Source: Hymenobacter plasmatis (GTDB lineage Bacteria; Bacteroidota; Bacteroidia; Cytophagales; Hymenobacteraceae). Taken from it: DNA of 64,000 nt. The DNA lies in contig NZ_JAJFAW010000004.1 in assembly GCF_020711255.1 (NCBI RefSeq), forward strand, positions 124,001 through 188,000, in the 5' to 3' direction. Of this stretch, positions 35,218 to 43,619 are shown piece after piece; within the stretch, counting starts at the first letter, position 1; every line of letters starts with the position of its first letter. The translations under genes and the position numbers were made by a program. A model generated the notes under the pieces. It saw nothing but the letters and a program-made list of their open reading frames with translations. It did not search any database and was not told where the DNA came from.

Positions 35218-37929
35218 ATGAGAAAATACTACGCTTTGCTGCTGGCGGCGCTGATAACGGTTGGGGCGCAGGCCCAGACCAAATCCAACCTCGCCTATTA
35301 CCTGCCCCAGAACGTGACTTACAACCCGGCCATCCCAACGCCGGCCGCGGTGCTGGGCTACGAGGTGGGCGAATGGCACGCGAGCCACGACCAGCTGCTG
35401 ATGTACATGCGGGCCGTGGACGCGGCCTCCGACCGGGTGACAATTACGGAGTATGCCCGCACCCACGAAAACCGGCCCCTGCTCCTCCTCACCATTACCT
35501 CGCCGGAAAACCAGCGCAACATCGCCCAAATTAAGGCCGACCACCACAAGCTAACCGACCCCGCCGAGTCGGGCAAGCTGGACGTGAGCAAGATGCCGGC
35601 CGTGCTCTGGATGGGCTACAGCGTGCACGGCAACGAGCCCAGCGGCACCAACGCCTCGCTGCTGGCGGTGTATTACCTGGCTGCGGCGCAGGGCCCGGCT
35701 ATCGACGAGGTACTGCGCAACACCGTGGTGCTGGTCGACCCCAGCATCAACCCCGACGGCATGACGCGCTTCTCGAGCTGGGTAAATTCGCGCCGCAGCA
35801 AAAACCTGGTTACTGACCCGGCCAACGTGGAGCAGAACGAAGCCTGGCCCGGCGGCCGCTTCAACCACTACTGGTTCGACTTGAACCGCGACTGGCTGCC
35901 GCTGCAGCACCCCGAGTCGCGCGGCCGCCTCAAGCAATTCCACGACTGGAAGCCCAACCTGCTGACCGACCACCACGAAATGGGGACCAATTCCACGTTC
36001 TTTTTCCAGCCCGGCGTGGTCTCGCGCAAGCACCCCCTCACGCCCGACCGCAACTTCGAACTGACCCAGAAAATCGGCGCCTTCCACGCCAAGGCCTTGG
36101 ACAAAATTGGCTCGCTCTATTTCACGGAGGAGAACTATGACGACTTCTACTACGGCAAGGGCTCGACGTACCCCGACGTGAATGGCGCGGTGGGCATCCT
36201 CTTTGAGCAGGCCAGCTCGCGCGGTCATGCCCAGGAAGGCGCCAATGGCGTCGTACGTTTCCCCTTTACCATCCGCAACCAGGTCACGACTACCCTGTCG
36301 TCCATCGAAGCCATGCAGGCAATGCGGGTCGACCTGCTAAACTACCAGCGCGACTTCTACCAAAAAGCGGCTAAGGAGGCCAGTGGACAAGCGGTGCGCG
36401 CTTATGTGTTTGGCGCCGAGCAAGACCCGGCCCGCTCCTACGAGCTGGCCCGCATCATCCGCCAGCACCAGATTGCGGTGTACCGGCCCAAAAGCACCCT
36501 TCAGCTCAACGGCCGCACCTTCAACCCCACCGACACCTACGTGGTGCCCACCGACCAACCCCAGTTCCGGCTGATTCAGGCAATGTTTGAGGAGCGTAGC
36601 ACGTTTAATGACAGCATCTTTTACGACATCTCGGCCTGGACCCTGCCCCGCGCCTTCGGCCTCGACATGGCCTCGGTGACCAAGCTCCCTAAAGGCGGCC
36701 TGCTCGGCCAGCGCCTCGATAGCGTGAGCTTTCCGGTGGGCAAAGTAACCGGGGACAAAACCGCTTATGCCTACGCCTTCAGCTGGCACGGGTACTATGC
36801 GCCGCGGGCGCTCAACACGCTGCTGGCCCGCAAGCTGGTGGTGAAAGTGGCCACCGAGCCCTTCTCCATTGGCGAGCGGAAGATGGACTACGGCACCATC
36901 ATGGTGCCAGTGGGCGTGCAAACCCTGCCCGCAGACACTGTTTTTGCGCTGATGCAGCAGGTAGCCGCGGCCAATGGTCTTGAAGTAGTGGGCATTACCA
37001 CCGGCCTTTCAGCCCAGGGCCTGAAGCTGGGCAGCGTGAACTTCGTGACCCTGAAAAAGCCCGAAATCATGCTGCTGGCCGGGCCCGGCGTTAGCCCCAC
37101 GGACGTAGGCGAGGCCTGGCACCTGCTCGACCAGCGCTTCGGTATGACGCCGAGCCTGGTAGCTCCCGAAAGCCTGGACCGCGTGAACCTGGACCGCTAC
37201 ACCGTCATCGTAGCCTCGGATGGTACGTACAATGGCATCCCCGTGGCGGCGCGCGAGAAACTGCGGGCCTGGGTGCAGCGCGGCAACACACTGCTGGCCA
37301 TGGGCAAAGGCGCCAAATGGTTGGCCGACAACGGCCTGTCGGCGACCAAGTTCAAGGCCAGTGGCCCCACGCCCATGGCCCCGGAAACGGCGCCCAGCCC
37401 GGCCGCGGCTAGCCCAACTGCGCCCGCTACTCCCGCTGTTGCTACTGCGCCCGGCGCCCGAGGCCGCGCCGGCGTGGTGCCGCCCGCCGCTCCGCGCACC
37501 GGCGCCCTGCCGCAGCGCCCCTACGTGGGCATGCGCAACACCGCCAGTGCCCAGGAAATCACGGGCGCCATTTTCCACGCCCGCCTCGACCTGACGCACC
37601 CGCTAGGCTATGGCTATGACAGCCCGGATGTGTACCTCTTCCGCGACCACACGGTGTTCATGGAGCGCTCGGCTAGCCCGTATGCCAACCCACTCATGTA
37701 CACGGCCAAGCCACTGGCCAGCGGGTTTATCTCCAGGCCCAACGAGCTAAAACTGCGCAGCACGGCCGCTGCGGACGTGGCCGATGTAGGTGCCGGCCGC
37801 ATCATTTCGCTCGTCGACAACCCGAACTTCCGGGCGTTTTGGTACGGAACGAATAAGCTGTTCCTGAACAGCATCTTTTTCGGACAGCTGATGCGGGCCA
37901 ACCCGGCCGCCGCCACGGAAGAAGATTAG
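35218..37929 (+). CDS. M14-family zinc metallocarboxypeptidase, secreted
   Basis: A 903-residue precursor starting MRKYYALLLAALITVGAQAQ (signal peptide). The M14 peptidase domain spans about 45-380. Zinc ligands are H137 and E140 (VHGNEPSGTN), with a later His in LLTDHHEMGTNSTFFF. The catalytic Glu region is GAVGILFEQASSRG. The C-terminal about 500 residues include a glutamine-amidotransferase-like beta/alpha segment (IMLLAGPGVSPTDVGEAWHL) interrupted by a Pro/Ala low-complexity linker (about 720-765). It likely cleaves peptides in the periplasm or outside the cell. ATG 35218 is chosen for the signal peptide. Confidence 0.9.
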   Translation: MRKYYALLLAALITVGAQAQTKSNLAYYLPQNVTYNPAIPTPAAVLGYEVGEWHASHDQLLMYMRAVDAASDRVTITEYARTHENRPLLLLTITSPENQRNIAQIKADHHKLTDPAESGKLDVSKMPAVLWMGYSVHGNEPSGTNASLLAVYYLAAAQGPAIDEVLRNTVVLVDPSINPDGMTRFSSWVNSRRSKNLVTDPANVEQNEAWPGGRFNHYWFDLNRDWLPLQHPESRGRLKQFHDWKPNLLTDHHEMGTNSTFFFQPGVVSRKHPLTPDRNFELTQKIGAFHAKALDKIGSLYFTEENYDDFYYGKGSTYPDVNGAVGILFEQASSRGHAQEGANGVVRFPFTIRNQVTTTLSSIEAMQAMRVDLLNYQRDFYQKAAKEASGQAVRAYVFGAEQDPARSYELARIIRQHQIAVYRPKSTLQLNGRTFNPTDTYVVPTDQPQFRLIQAMFEERSTFNDSIFYDISAWTLPRAFGLDMASVTKLPKGGLLGQRLDSVSFPVGKVTGDKTAYAYAFSWHGYYAPRALNTLLARKLVVKVATEPFSIGERKMDYGTIMVPVGVQTLPADTVFALMQQVAAANGLEVVGITTGLSAQGLKLGSVNFVTLKKPEIMLLAGPGVSPTDVGEAWHLLDQRFGMTPSLVAPESLDRVNLDRYTVIVASDGTYNGIPVAAREKLRAWVQRGNTLLAMGKGAKWLADNGLSATKFKASGPTPMAPETAPSPAAASPTAPATPAVATAPGARGRAGVVPPAAPRTGALPQRPYVGMRNTASAQEITGAIFHARLDLTHPLGYGYDSPDVYLFRDHTVFMERSASPYANPLMYTAKPLASGFISRPNELKLRSTAAADVADVGAGRIISLVDNPNFRAFWYGTNKLFLNSIFFGQLMRANPAAATEED

Positions 37930-37999
37930 GCCGCTGGCTTGGGGCGAACCCATCAAAAGAAGGAATGGTCGTGCTCTGGGCCTGGCCAAAACAGCACCA

Positions 38000-38085
38000 T
38001 CCTGCTGAACGCAGCCGACGCATCACTGGCGCGAGAGTAATCATTTACTTGCGCGGCAGTGATGCGTCGGCGGCGTTCAGCAGGA
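38000..38085. repeat. Imperfect palindrome, family E
   Basis: Roughly 41-bp arms with a few mismatches (left TCCTGCTGAACGCAGCCGAC, right ending GGCGTTCAGCAGGA) between the convergent M14 peptidase and PepSY-like genes. Confidence 0.65.
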
Positions 38086-38138
38086 CCTGGGGCCACGTGG
38101 TAGGAATGTCGGGGCCTCCCAATTGTGCAAGCTGCCGA

Positions 38139-38579
38139 CTATGGTTTAGCCACTTCGTGGCCGTCGGCAGTGAAAATAAGGTCGTGTTTTTTGCCGCCTT
38201 CGGTTACTTCTGCCTCGTAGGTGACAGCGTTCGTTTTGCGGGTTACGATTTTGGCTGCTTCCGTCACTTTGGCTGCTTTGTAGCGGGTAGCCAGAACCTG
38301 GCGCACCGGCACGGGCAGCTGTGAGGGGCGCATTTCGGTTTCGGTTTCCAACAGCTCACCTTTGGGCGTGAACAGGGCTGACATTTCGCTTTCTCCCAGA
38401 TTGAAATTCACTTCGTACTGGTTGTTTTCCTTTTCCCATTTCATGCGTTCAGCGGCAGGAAATGCCTTTTTGAAGGCGGCAAGAGGGGCGGCCGGAACCT
38501 GCGAACCGGCCAGTTTCTGAGCGTGTGCCGAGCCAGTAAAGAGCATTGCAGCCACCAGGGTTATGAGGAAATATTTCAT
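38139..38579 (-). CDS. PepSY-like periplasmic protein
   Basis: A 146-residue precursor with a signal peptide (KYFLITLVAAMLFTGSAHAQ) and two PepSY-like/BLIP-like units: AAFKKAFPAAERMKWEKENN..YEVNF and ATRYKAAKVTEAAKIVTR..TYEAEV. This fold is common in Bacteroidota envelope proteins that bind peptides or inhibit proteases. It lies 58 nt downstream of a histidine kinase gene on the same strand and may modulate that sensor; this is inferred from position. Confidence 0.75.
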   Translation of the reverse strand: MKYFLITLVAAMLFTGSAHAQKLAGSQVPAAPLAAFKKAFPAAERMKWEKENNQYEVNFNLGESEMSALFTPKGELLETETEMRPSQLPVPVRQVLATRYKAAKVTEAAKIVTRKTNAVTYEAEVTEGGKKHDLIFTADGHEVAKP

Positions 38580-38637
38580 TGGAGCAAAGGGTATTAGGCG
38601 TTAAACTTCAGGCCGAAACTAGCTGGGTATTCTGTTG

Positions 38638-39954
38638 CTATTCTGTTGGGCGGCTGGCCTCAGCATTGCGTTTAGGTAGGGGCGCAGCGGTATGGCTGAA
38701 TTCGATACGCAGTGTATGCCGGGTGCCCGCCTCGGTAATGAAATAGTCAATGCCAAAGCCGTAGTAGCCGCAGATTTGCTGAACGATGCTCAGGCCCAAC
38801 CCCGGCGATTCAGACGCGGCGTTCTGCTTTCGGAACCGCTCGAAAAACCGCGACGGGTCGCCACCAACGGCCGCGCCGGTGTTGCTGATTTTTAGTTCTT
38901 GCGGCGCAAGCGTAATGCCTATTTCACCTCCACGCACGTTGTGCTTCACGGCATTTTGCAGCAGGTTTTGCAGCAGCGAGTCGGCTAGGCCGGGGTGCAT
39001 CTGCACGATTACGGGCCCGCTGGCGATATCCAAGCCGTAGCGCAGCTCACGGGCATCAAACAGTGGCGTGAGCTGGGCCACCTTTTCCTGCAGCAGTTGG
39101 TCAAGCCGGATGGGCACGGCCTGGGCAAACTGGCGGTTTTCAATTTTACTGAGCAAACTCAGGGCCTGGTGCAGGCGCGAGAGGCGCAGCGTAGCTCCAT
39201 AAAGCTCAGCCACGAGCGGGGCCGCGGCATCGTCTTCGGCCAGGGCCGGGATTTGCAGCAGCTGCTCGAGCTGCGCCTGCATAATGGCCAGGGGCGTTTG
39301 GGTTTCGTGGGCGGCGTTGCCGGTGAATTCGCGCAGGCTTTCGTAGTCGGATACCAAACGCTGGCTGAGGGTGGTGAGCGCCAGGTTCAGCTCGGCAAAT
39401 TCGGCGATGGCTGGCGTGGGCAAATCCAGCGCTTTGTGCTGCTGCAAATCGTAGCTGCGCAACGCCGCCAGCGTGTGCTGAAACGGCGCCCACATCCGCC
39501 CCGCCAACCAGCGGTTGATGAGCACGACGCCGCCCAGCAACAGCGTCAGCACGCCCAGCATCACGGCCAGCACCACACCCAACAAGTCGTCGGCTTCGAC
39601 CAGAGACTTCCGTAGGGTCACCCACACGGTTCCCTCGCCGGGCACCGTGAGCGGAAAAGTGAGCTGCCGGTTTGGCACCTGCTCATGTTCCTGTGCATCA
39701 AGCAGCAGTGTATCACTGAATCCCACTGGCTTGGGCTGGCGGCTAATAACCAGCAGCGTCTGGAGCACCGCGACAGACGTCAGCTGGTGAGCCTGCACTT
39801 TTTCAATCAGCTCCTGCCGCCGGGCCTGCAGCTCTTCTTCAACCTCACCCCGCAATGCCCATTCCACGCCATAATACAGGCCGAAGCTGCCGAGCACAAA
39901 CAGCAGCGTGGTCAGGGCCAGGTAGTAGCGGGTAGTAGCAGCCAAGAGCTTCAT
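38638..39954 (-). CDS. Sensor histidine kinase
   Basis: A 438-residue kinase with TM1 (about 10-30), a short periplasmic loop and TM2 (about 125-146). The phosphoacceptor box is GNAAHETQTPLAIMQAQLEQ (H216), a HETQTPLA variant of the usual HELRTPL. The ATPase domain has NLLQNAVKHN, RFFERFRKQN and GLGLSIVQQICGYYGFGID. It works with the response regulator encoded 99 nt upstream. The divergent efflux genes suggest it controls a pump; that is inference. Confidence 0.9.
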   Translation of the reverse strand: MKLLAATTRYYLALTTLLFVLGSFGLYYGVEWALRGEVEEELQARRQELIEKVQAHQLTSVAVLQTLLVISRQPKPVGFSDTLLLDAQEHEQVPNRQLTFPLTVPGEGTVWVTLRKSLVEADDLLGVVLAVMLGVLTLLLGGVVLINRWLAGRMWAPFQHTLAALRSYDLQQHKALDLPTPAIAEFAELNLALTTLSQRLVSDYESLREFTGNAAHETQTPLAIMQAQLEQLLQIPALAEDDAAAPLVAELYGATLRLSRLHQALSLLSKIENRQFAQAVPIRLDQLLQEKVAQLTPLFDARELRYGLDIASGPVIVQMHPGLADSLLQNLLQNAVKHNVRGGEIGITLAPQELKISNTGAAVGGDPSRFFERFRKQNAASESPGLGLSIVQQICGYYGFGIDYFITEAGTRHTLRIEFSHTAAPLPKRNAEASRPTE

Positions 39955-40053
39955 CAGAGGGAATTCAGGCTGGATTTAAATTGGCAGGTTTAAGAAAGAT
40001 GGCATCCATATGGTGCTTTCGCAAATCCTCACTACAAGCCAAATCTGTACGCT

Positions 40054-40731
40054 TCATTCATTGCTTAGCTTATACCCTACGCCGTACATGGTGCGGATAT
40101 AGTTATCAGCCCCTTTCTCCTGTAGCTTTTTGCGCAGGTTCTTCAGGTGGGTATAGATGAAATCGAAGGAATCGGCGGCATCTACGGCATCGCCACAGAG
40201 GTGCTCGGCAATGGCCTCTTTGGTGAGCACCCGGCCGGGATTGGACAGGAAGTATAGCAGCAGGTCGTACTCTTTTTTGGTGAGGGTGAGTTGCTCGCCC
40301 CGCACGTGTACTTCGGCCAGCTCAGGCCATACCAGCAGGTCGCGGAATACGAGCTGCTGCTGGCCCTGAAACTGCCGGCGCCGGATGATGGCCCGGACCC
40401 GGGCATTGAGCTCGGACAGGTGAAACGGCTTTATGAGGTAGTCGTCGGCGCCCAGGTCGAGGCCGGCGACTTTGTCATCCAGGGCATCGCGGGCCGTTAT
40501 GATGAGCACACCGGCCGGCGAGCCCTGGGACTTAAGCGCCCGAAGGAGGTCGAGGCCGTTGCCGTCGGGCAGGGTCAGGTCGAGCAGCACGCAGTCGTAC
40601 TGGTAGAGCATAACCTTTTCCTCAGCCTGGGCAAAGTCGGCGGCTTCCTCGACCACGTAGCCCGCTTGGCGTAGCGAGCTGAACAGCGCCCTGCGCAAGG
40701 CCGGTTCATCTTCAACGAGCAAAAGCTTCAT
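40054..40731 (-). CDS. OmpR-family response regulator
   Basis: A 225-residue regulator: receiver start KLLLVEDEPALRRALF, phosphoacceptor D51 (CVLLDLTLPDGNG), ADDYLIKPFHLSEL. The winged-helix DNA-binding domain contains LTKKEYDLLLYFLSNPGRVL and FDFIYTHLKNLRKKLQE. ATG 40731 is chosen; an in-frame extension to 40902 lacks similarity. Its start faces the TolC-like gene (40807 onward), so the short divergent region probably carries both promoters and its binding sites. Confidence 0.92.
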   Translation of the reverse strand: MKLLLVEDEPALRRALFSSLRQAGYVVEEAADFAQAEEKVMLYQYDCVLLDLTLPDGNGLDLLRALKSQGSPAGVLIITARDALDDKVAGLDLGADDYLIKPFHLSELNARVRAIIRRRQFQGQQQLVFRDLLVWPELAEVHVRGEQLTLTKKEYDLLLYFLSNPGRVLTKEAIAEHLCGDAVDAADSFDFIYTHLKNLRKKLQEKGADNYIRTMYGVGYKLSNE

Positions 40732-40806
40732 AACACAAGAATGCAGGGTGGGGCAAACAGGGGAAGGCAGGAGCACGAAGGACGGCCATAAGTTTGAAGA
40801 CTTTCT

Positions 40807-42252
40807 GTGAGATTGTACGTAAGCGCAAGACTGGAGCCCCAGGTCCCCGGCTCGGGCCCAATTTTCTTCAGAATTGACCCGCAGCTTTGCAGGGTTCACC
40901 ATCTTCTTAGCCTGTTGTTCTTTCGCGTCCCCTTACTTATTTGCTGGCTGGCTGGCATGCTGCTGGGGCTGCCCGTTGGCCGGGTTTATGCCCAGAAGCC
41001 CGAGCGCACGGCCATTACGCCCTTGCCCGCTGTGGAACCGGCCCCGGCCAGCCCACGCCAGCTCGATGACTTCCTAAGTATAGCCCGCCAAAACAGCCCC
41101 CTGCTGCGCGCCACCGCCAACCAAGTGCGCCAAAACAGCCTCGACAGCCTGATTCGGGCCCGGCAAAATGGTGTGCAAATTGGCGGCATTGGCTCGGCGC
41201 TCTACTATCCCTCGGTCACGAACAGCAAAGGCGAAAGCGTACTGGGCTATGACAACGCCGTGACCAACGGCGGCAACTACGCGGCCCTGGCCCAGGCCAC
41301 CAAGCCCATTCTGAACCGGTTTCAGCTCCAGAACGACTACCGCATTCTGGCCAGCCAGGGCCAGGTACTGCGCAATACCGGCCGCCTCACAGCCCTGGAC
41401 CTGCGCCGCAGCATCACCGACCAGTTTCTGACGGCCTATGCCGCCGAAAGGCAGCTAACCTTCAGCCGGTCGCTGCTGGGCCAGCTGCGCCAGCAGGATG
41501 CGCAACTGCGCAAACTGGTAGACGCCGGCATTTTCAAGCAAACCCAATACCTGAGCTTCTATCTCTCGGTGCGCACCCAGGAGGTGACTGTGGAGCAGGA
41601 CCGGCTGGCCTACCGCCGCGAGTTGGGCACACTGCGCTTTCTGGCGGGCGTGGCCGACACGGCCCTGGTGGCGCTGGAGACTCCTTCCCCACCCTCGCAC
41701 CGCCCCCTGGCCGGCCTCACGGCGCCCAGCCAGCGCCAGTACACCCTCGACAGCCTGCGCCTGCTGCTCGACCGCCAGGCCGTGGATGCCGCCTACCGGC
41801 CCAAGGTGAATGCCGTGCTCGACGCGGGGCTGCAATCCTCGTCGTACCTGCCCATGGCCCTGGCGCACAGTGTGGGCTTTGGGGGCGGGCTGCAGCTGGC
41901 GGTGCCGATATACGATGGCCACCAGCGCCAGCTCCAATACCAGCGCCTGGAGCTGAGCGAGCAGTCGCGGCGCGGCTACCGGCAGTTTCTCACGGTGCAG
42001 CGGCGGCAGCAGTACGAGCAGCTCGAAGGCCTGATTCGGGATTCGGATGCGCTGCTGGCGCGCATTCGGGAGCAGGTGCGCGTGGCCGAGGCACTGGTGG
42101 GGGCCGCCCGCCAGCAGCTGGCAACCGGCGACGTGGCCATTCTCGATTACCTCAACCTGGTGACCAGCTACCGCACCCTGCAGTTCAGCCTCACCCAAGC
42201 CGAGATTGACCGACTGCGCAGCCGTTTTGCGTTAGATTATCTGGCTGAGTAA
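40807..42252 (+). CDS. TolC-family outer-membrane efflux protein
   Basis: About 480 residues. After a hydrophobic export segment (LLICWLAGMLLGLPVGRVYAQ) comes the OEP repeat structure with long amphipathic helices: QLDDFLSIARQNSPLLRATA at the start and VAEALVGAARQQLATGDVAI, LDYLNLVTSYRTLQFSLTQA at the end. The GTG at 40807 opens the frame, but the start is uncertain because the signal peptide begins about 30 residues later. It is the first gene of the efflux island, followed by an adaptor and an RND pump. Confidence 0.85.
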   Translation: MRLYVSARLEPQVPGSGPIFFRIDPQLCRVHHLLSLLFFRVPLLICWLAGMLLGLPVGRVYAQKPERTAITPLPAVEPAPASPRQLDDFLSIARQNSPLLRATANQVRQNSLDSLIRARQNGVQIGGIGSALYYPSVTNSKGESVLGYDNAVTNGGNYAALAQATKPILNRFQLQNDYRILASQGQVLRNTGRLTALDLRRSITDQFLTAYAAERQLTFSRSLLGQLRQQDAQLRKLVDAGIFKQTQYLSFYLSVRTQEVTVEQDRLAYRRELGTLRFLAGVADTALVALETPSPPSHRPLAGLTAPSQRQYTLDSLRLLLDRQAVDAAYRPKVNAVLDAGLQSSSYLPMALAHSVGFGGGLQLAVPIYDGHQRQLQYQRLELSEQSRRGYRQFLTVQRRQQYEQLEGLIRDSDALLARIREQVRVAEALVGAARQQLATGDVAILDYLNLVTSYRTLQFSLTQAEIDRLRSRFALDYLAE

Positions 42253-42326
42253 GTCTTAAATGTGAAGAACATTATGTTGAGCCTACTTAGAATAATTGCC
42301 TGCCGTAAGTTTCCATTTTAATTCAG

Positions 42327-42420
42327 TCGTTTGTCATGCTGAGCCTGCGAAGCATCTTATCGCCGCTGAACGAATTGAGCTAACCTGATAAGATGCTTCG
42401 TGCCTCAGCATGACAAACGA
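42327..42420. repeat. Dispersed palindrome, family A, copy 4
   Basis: Arms of about 34 bp (42327-42361 and 42387-42420), outer TCGTTTGTCATGCTGAGC, with a small mismatch patch in the middle. It lies between the TolC-like and adaptor genes. Confidence 0.8.
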
Positions 42421-42482
42421 TTATTAGATAACCTCGGCTAGCTCAACCGAATGGCTTTTCAACCTAATGCTTTTTTGATTTT

Positions 42483-43421
42483 ATGAATTTTCACCGTCTG
42501 CCCTTATTTCTCCTCCTGCCCGCCCTGGTGGCTTGTGGAGCCAAAGACTCGGCAGCGGACGAGGATGCTGATGGCGAGGAAGAAGCGGTAAAGCCCCGCG
42601 CCTTGGTGACGGTGGGCACGGTGCAAACCGATACGCTAACGGACTTGCTGCGCCTCAACGCGGTGTCGGCGTTTCCGGCCAAGGATGCGTTGCGGGCTAC
42701 CACCACCGGCTACGTGCTGCCCCCGGCGCCAGTGGTGGGCCAGCAGGTGCGCGCCGGCCAAACGGTGTTTACCATCCAAACCAAAGAGTCGAAAGTGCTG
42801 CACCTGGACAAACTCACCGGCGACCCGCGGCTCAAGTTCAGTGGCATCATTCAGATAAAAACGGCCCGCAACGGCGTACTGGCTTCCGTAGATAAGCTGC
42901 CGGGCGACTACGTGCAGGACGGCGAGCAGCTGGGCGTGACCTACGACAAAAGCCGCTTCGGCTTCATCCTCGACGTGCCCGTGACGCAGCTGCGCTTTGT
43001 GCACCCCGGCCAGCCCTGCCGCATTCTGCTGCCCGATGGCCGGGTGCTGCCCGGCCGCGTGGCCGAAGTACTGCCTACCGCCGACGTAAGCACCCAGACC
43101 CAGCGCTACACCGTGCGGCCCATCGGCCCCATCCCGGAGCTGCCCGAAAACCTGGCCGTGCAAATTGAGCTAAACCGCACCGAACCCCGCCGGGCCAGCA
43201 CGCTGCCGCGCACTGCCGTGCTCACCGACGAAACCCAAACGCAGTTTTGGGTGATGCGCCTGCTCAACGACACCACCGCCGTGAAAGTCCCGGTGACCGT
43301 AGGCACGCAGGACAAGGACAACATTGAAATCAAAGCCCCCAGCTTTTCGGCAAAAGACAAGATTTTGCTGAGCGGAAATTTTGGGCTAGGCGATACTGCA
43401 GCGGTAAAGGTGACACGGTGA
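42483..43421 (+). CDS. RND efflux periplasmic adaptor (MFP), lipoprotein
   Basis: A 312-residue adaptor with a lipoprotein signal (FLLLPALVACGAKDS). It has a short barrel-sandwich domain (GYVLPPAPVVGQQVRAGQTV, ASVDKLPGDYVQDGEQLGV) and a beta-barrel domain, without the long helical hairpin of AcrA, as in small CzcB/CusB-type adaptors. It links the TolC-like protein and the RND pump at 43620, both in the same orientation. Confidence 0.82.
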   Translation: MNFHRLPLFLLLPALVACGAKDSAADEDADGEEEAVKPRALVTVGTVQTDTLTDLLRLNAVSAFPAKDALRATTTGYVLPPAPVVGQQVRAGQTVFTIQTKESKVLHLDKLTGDPRLKFSGIIQIKTARNGVLASVDKLPGDYVQDGEQLGVTYDKSRFGFILDVPVTQLRFVHPGQPCRILLPDGRVLPGRVAEVLPTADVSTQTQRYTVRPIGPIPELPENLAVQIELNRTEPRRASTLPRTAVLTDETQTQFWVMRLLNDTTAVKVPVTVGTQDKDNIEIKAPSFSAKDKILLSGNFGLGDTAAVKVTR

Positions 43422-43465
43422 ATAATTGTGATGTTATAACGGAATGCCGAGCGAAACTGAAGAAG

Positions 43466-43574
43466 CTCGCGCCTCCTGTCATGCAGAGCGTAGCCAAGCA
43501 TCTTATCAGGTCAGAACCAATCGTTAGAGCGTGAGAAGATGCTTCGCTGCGCTCTGCATGACAGGAGGCGCGAG
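43466..43574. repeat. Dispersed palindrome, family A, copy 5
   Basis: 39-bp arms with a few mismatches (43466-43504 and 43536-43574), left CTCGCGCCTCCTGTCATGCA, followed by a partial third arm to 43592. It sits between the adaptor and RND genes. Confidence 0.8.
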
Positions 43575-43619
43575 GCTGCGCTCTGCATGACGAATTACTA
43601 AAACGATACTACTACCCTT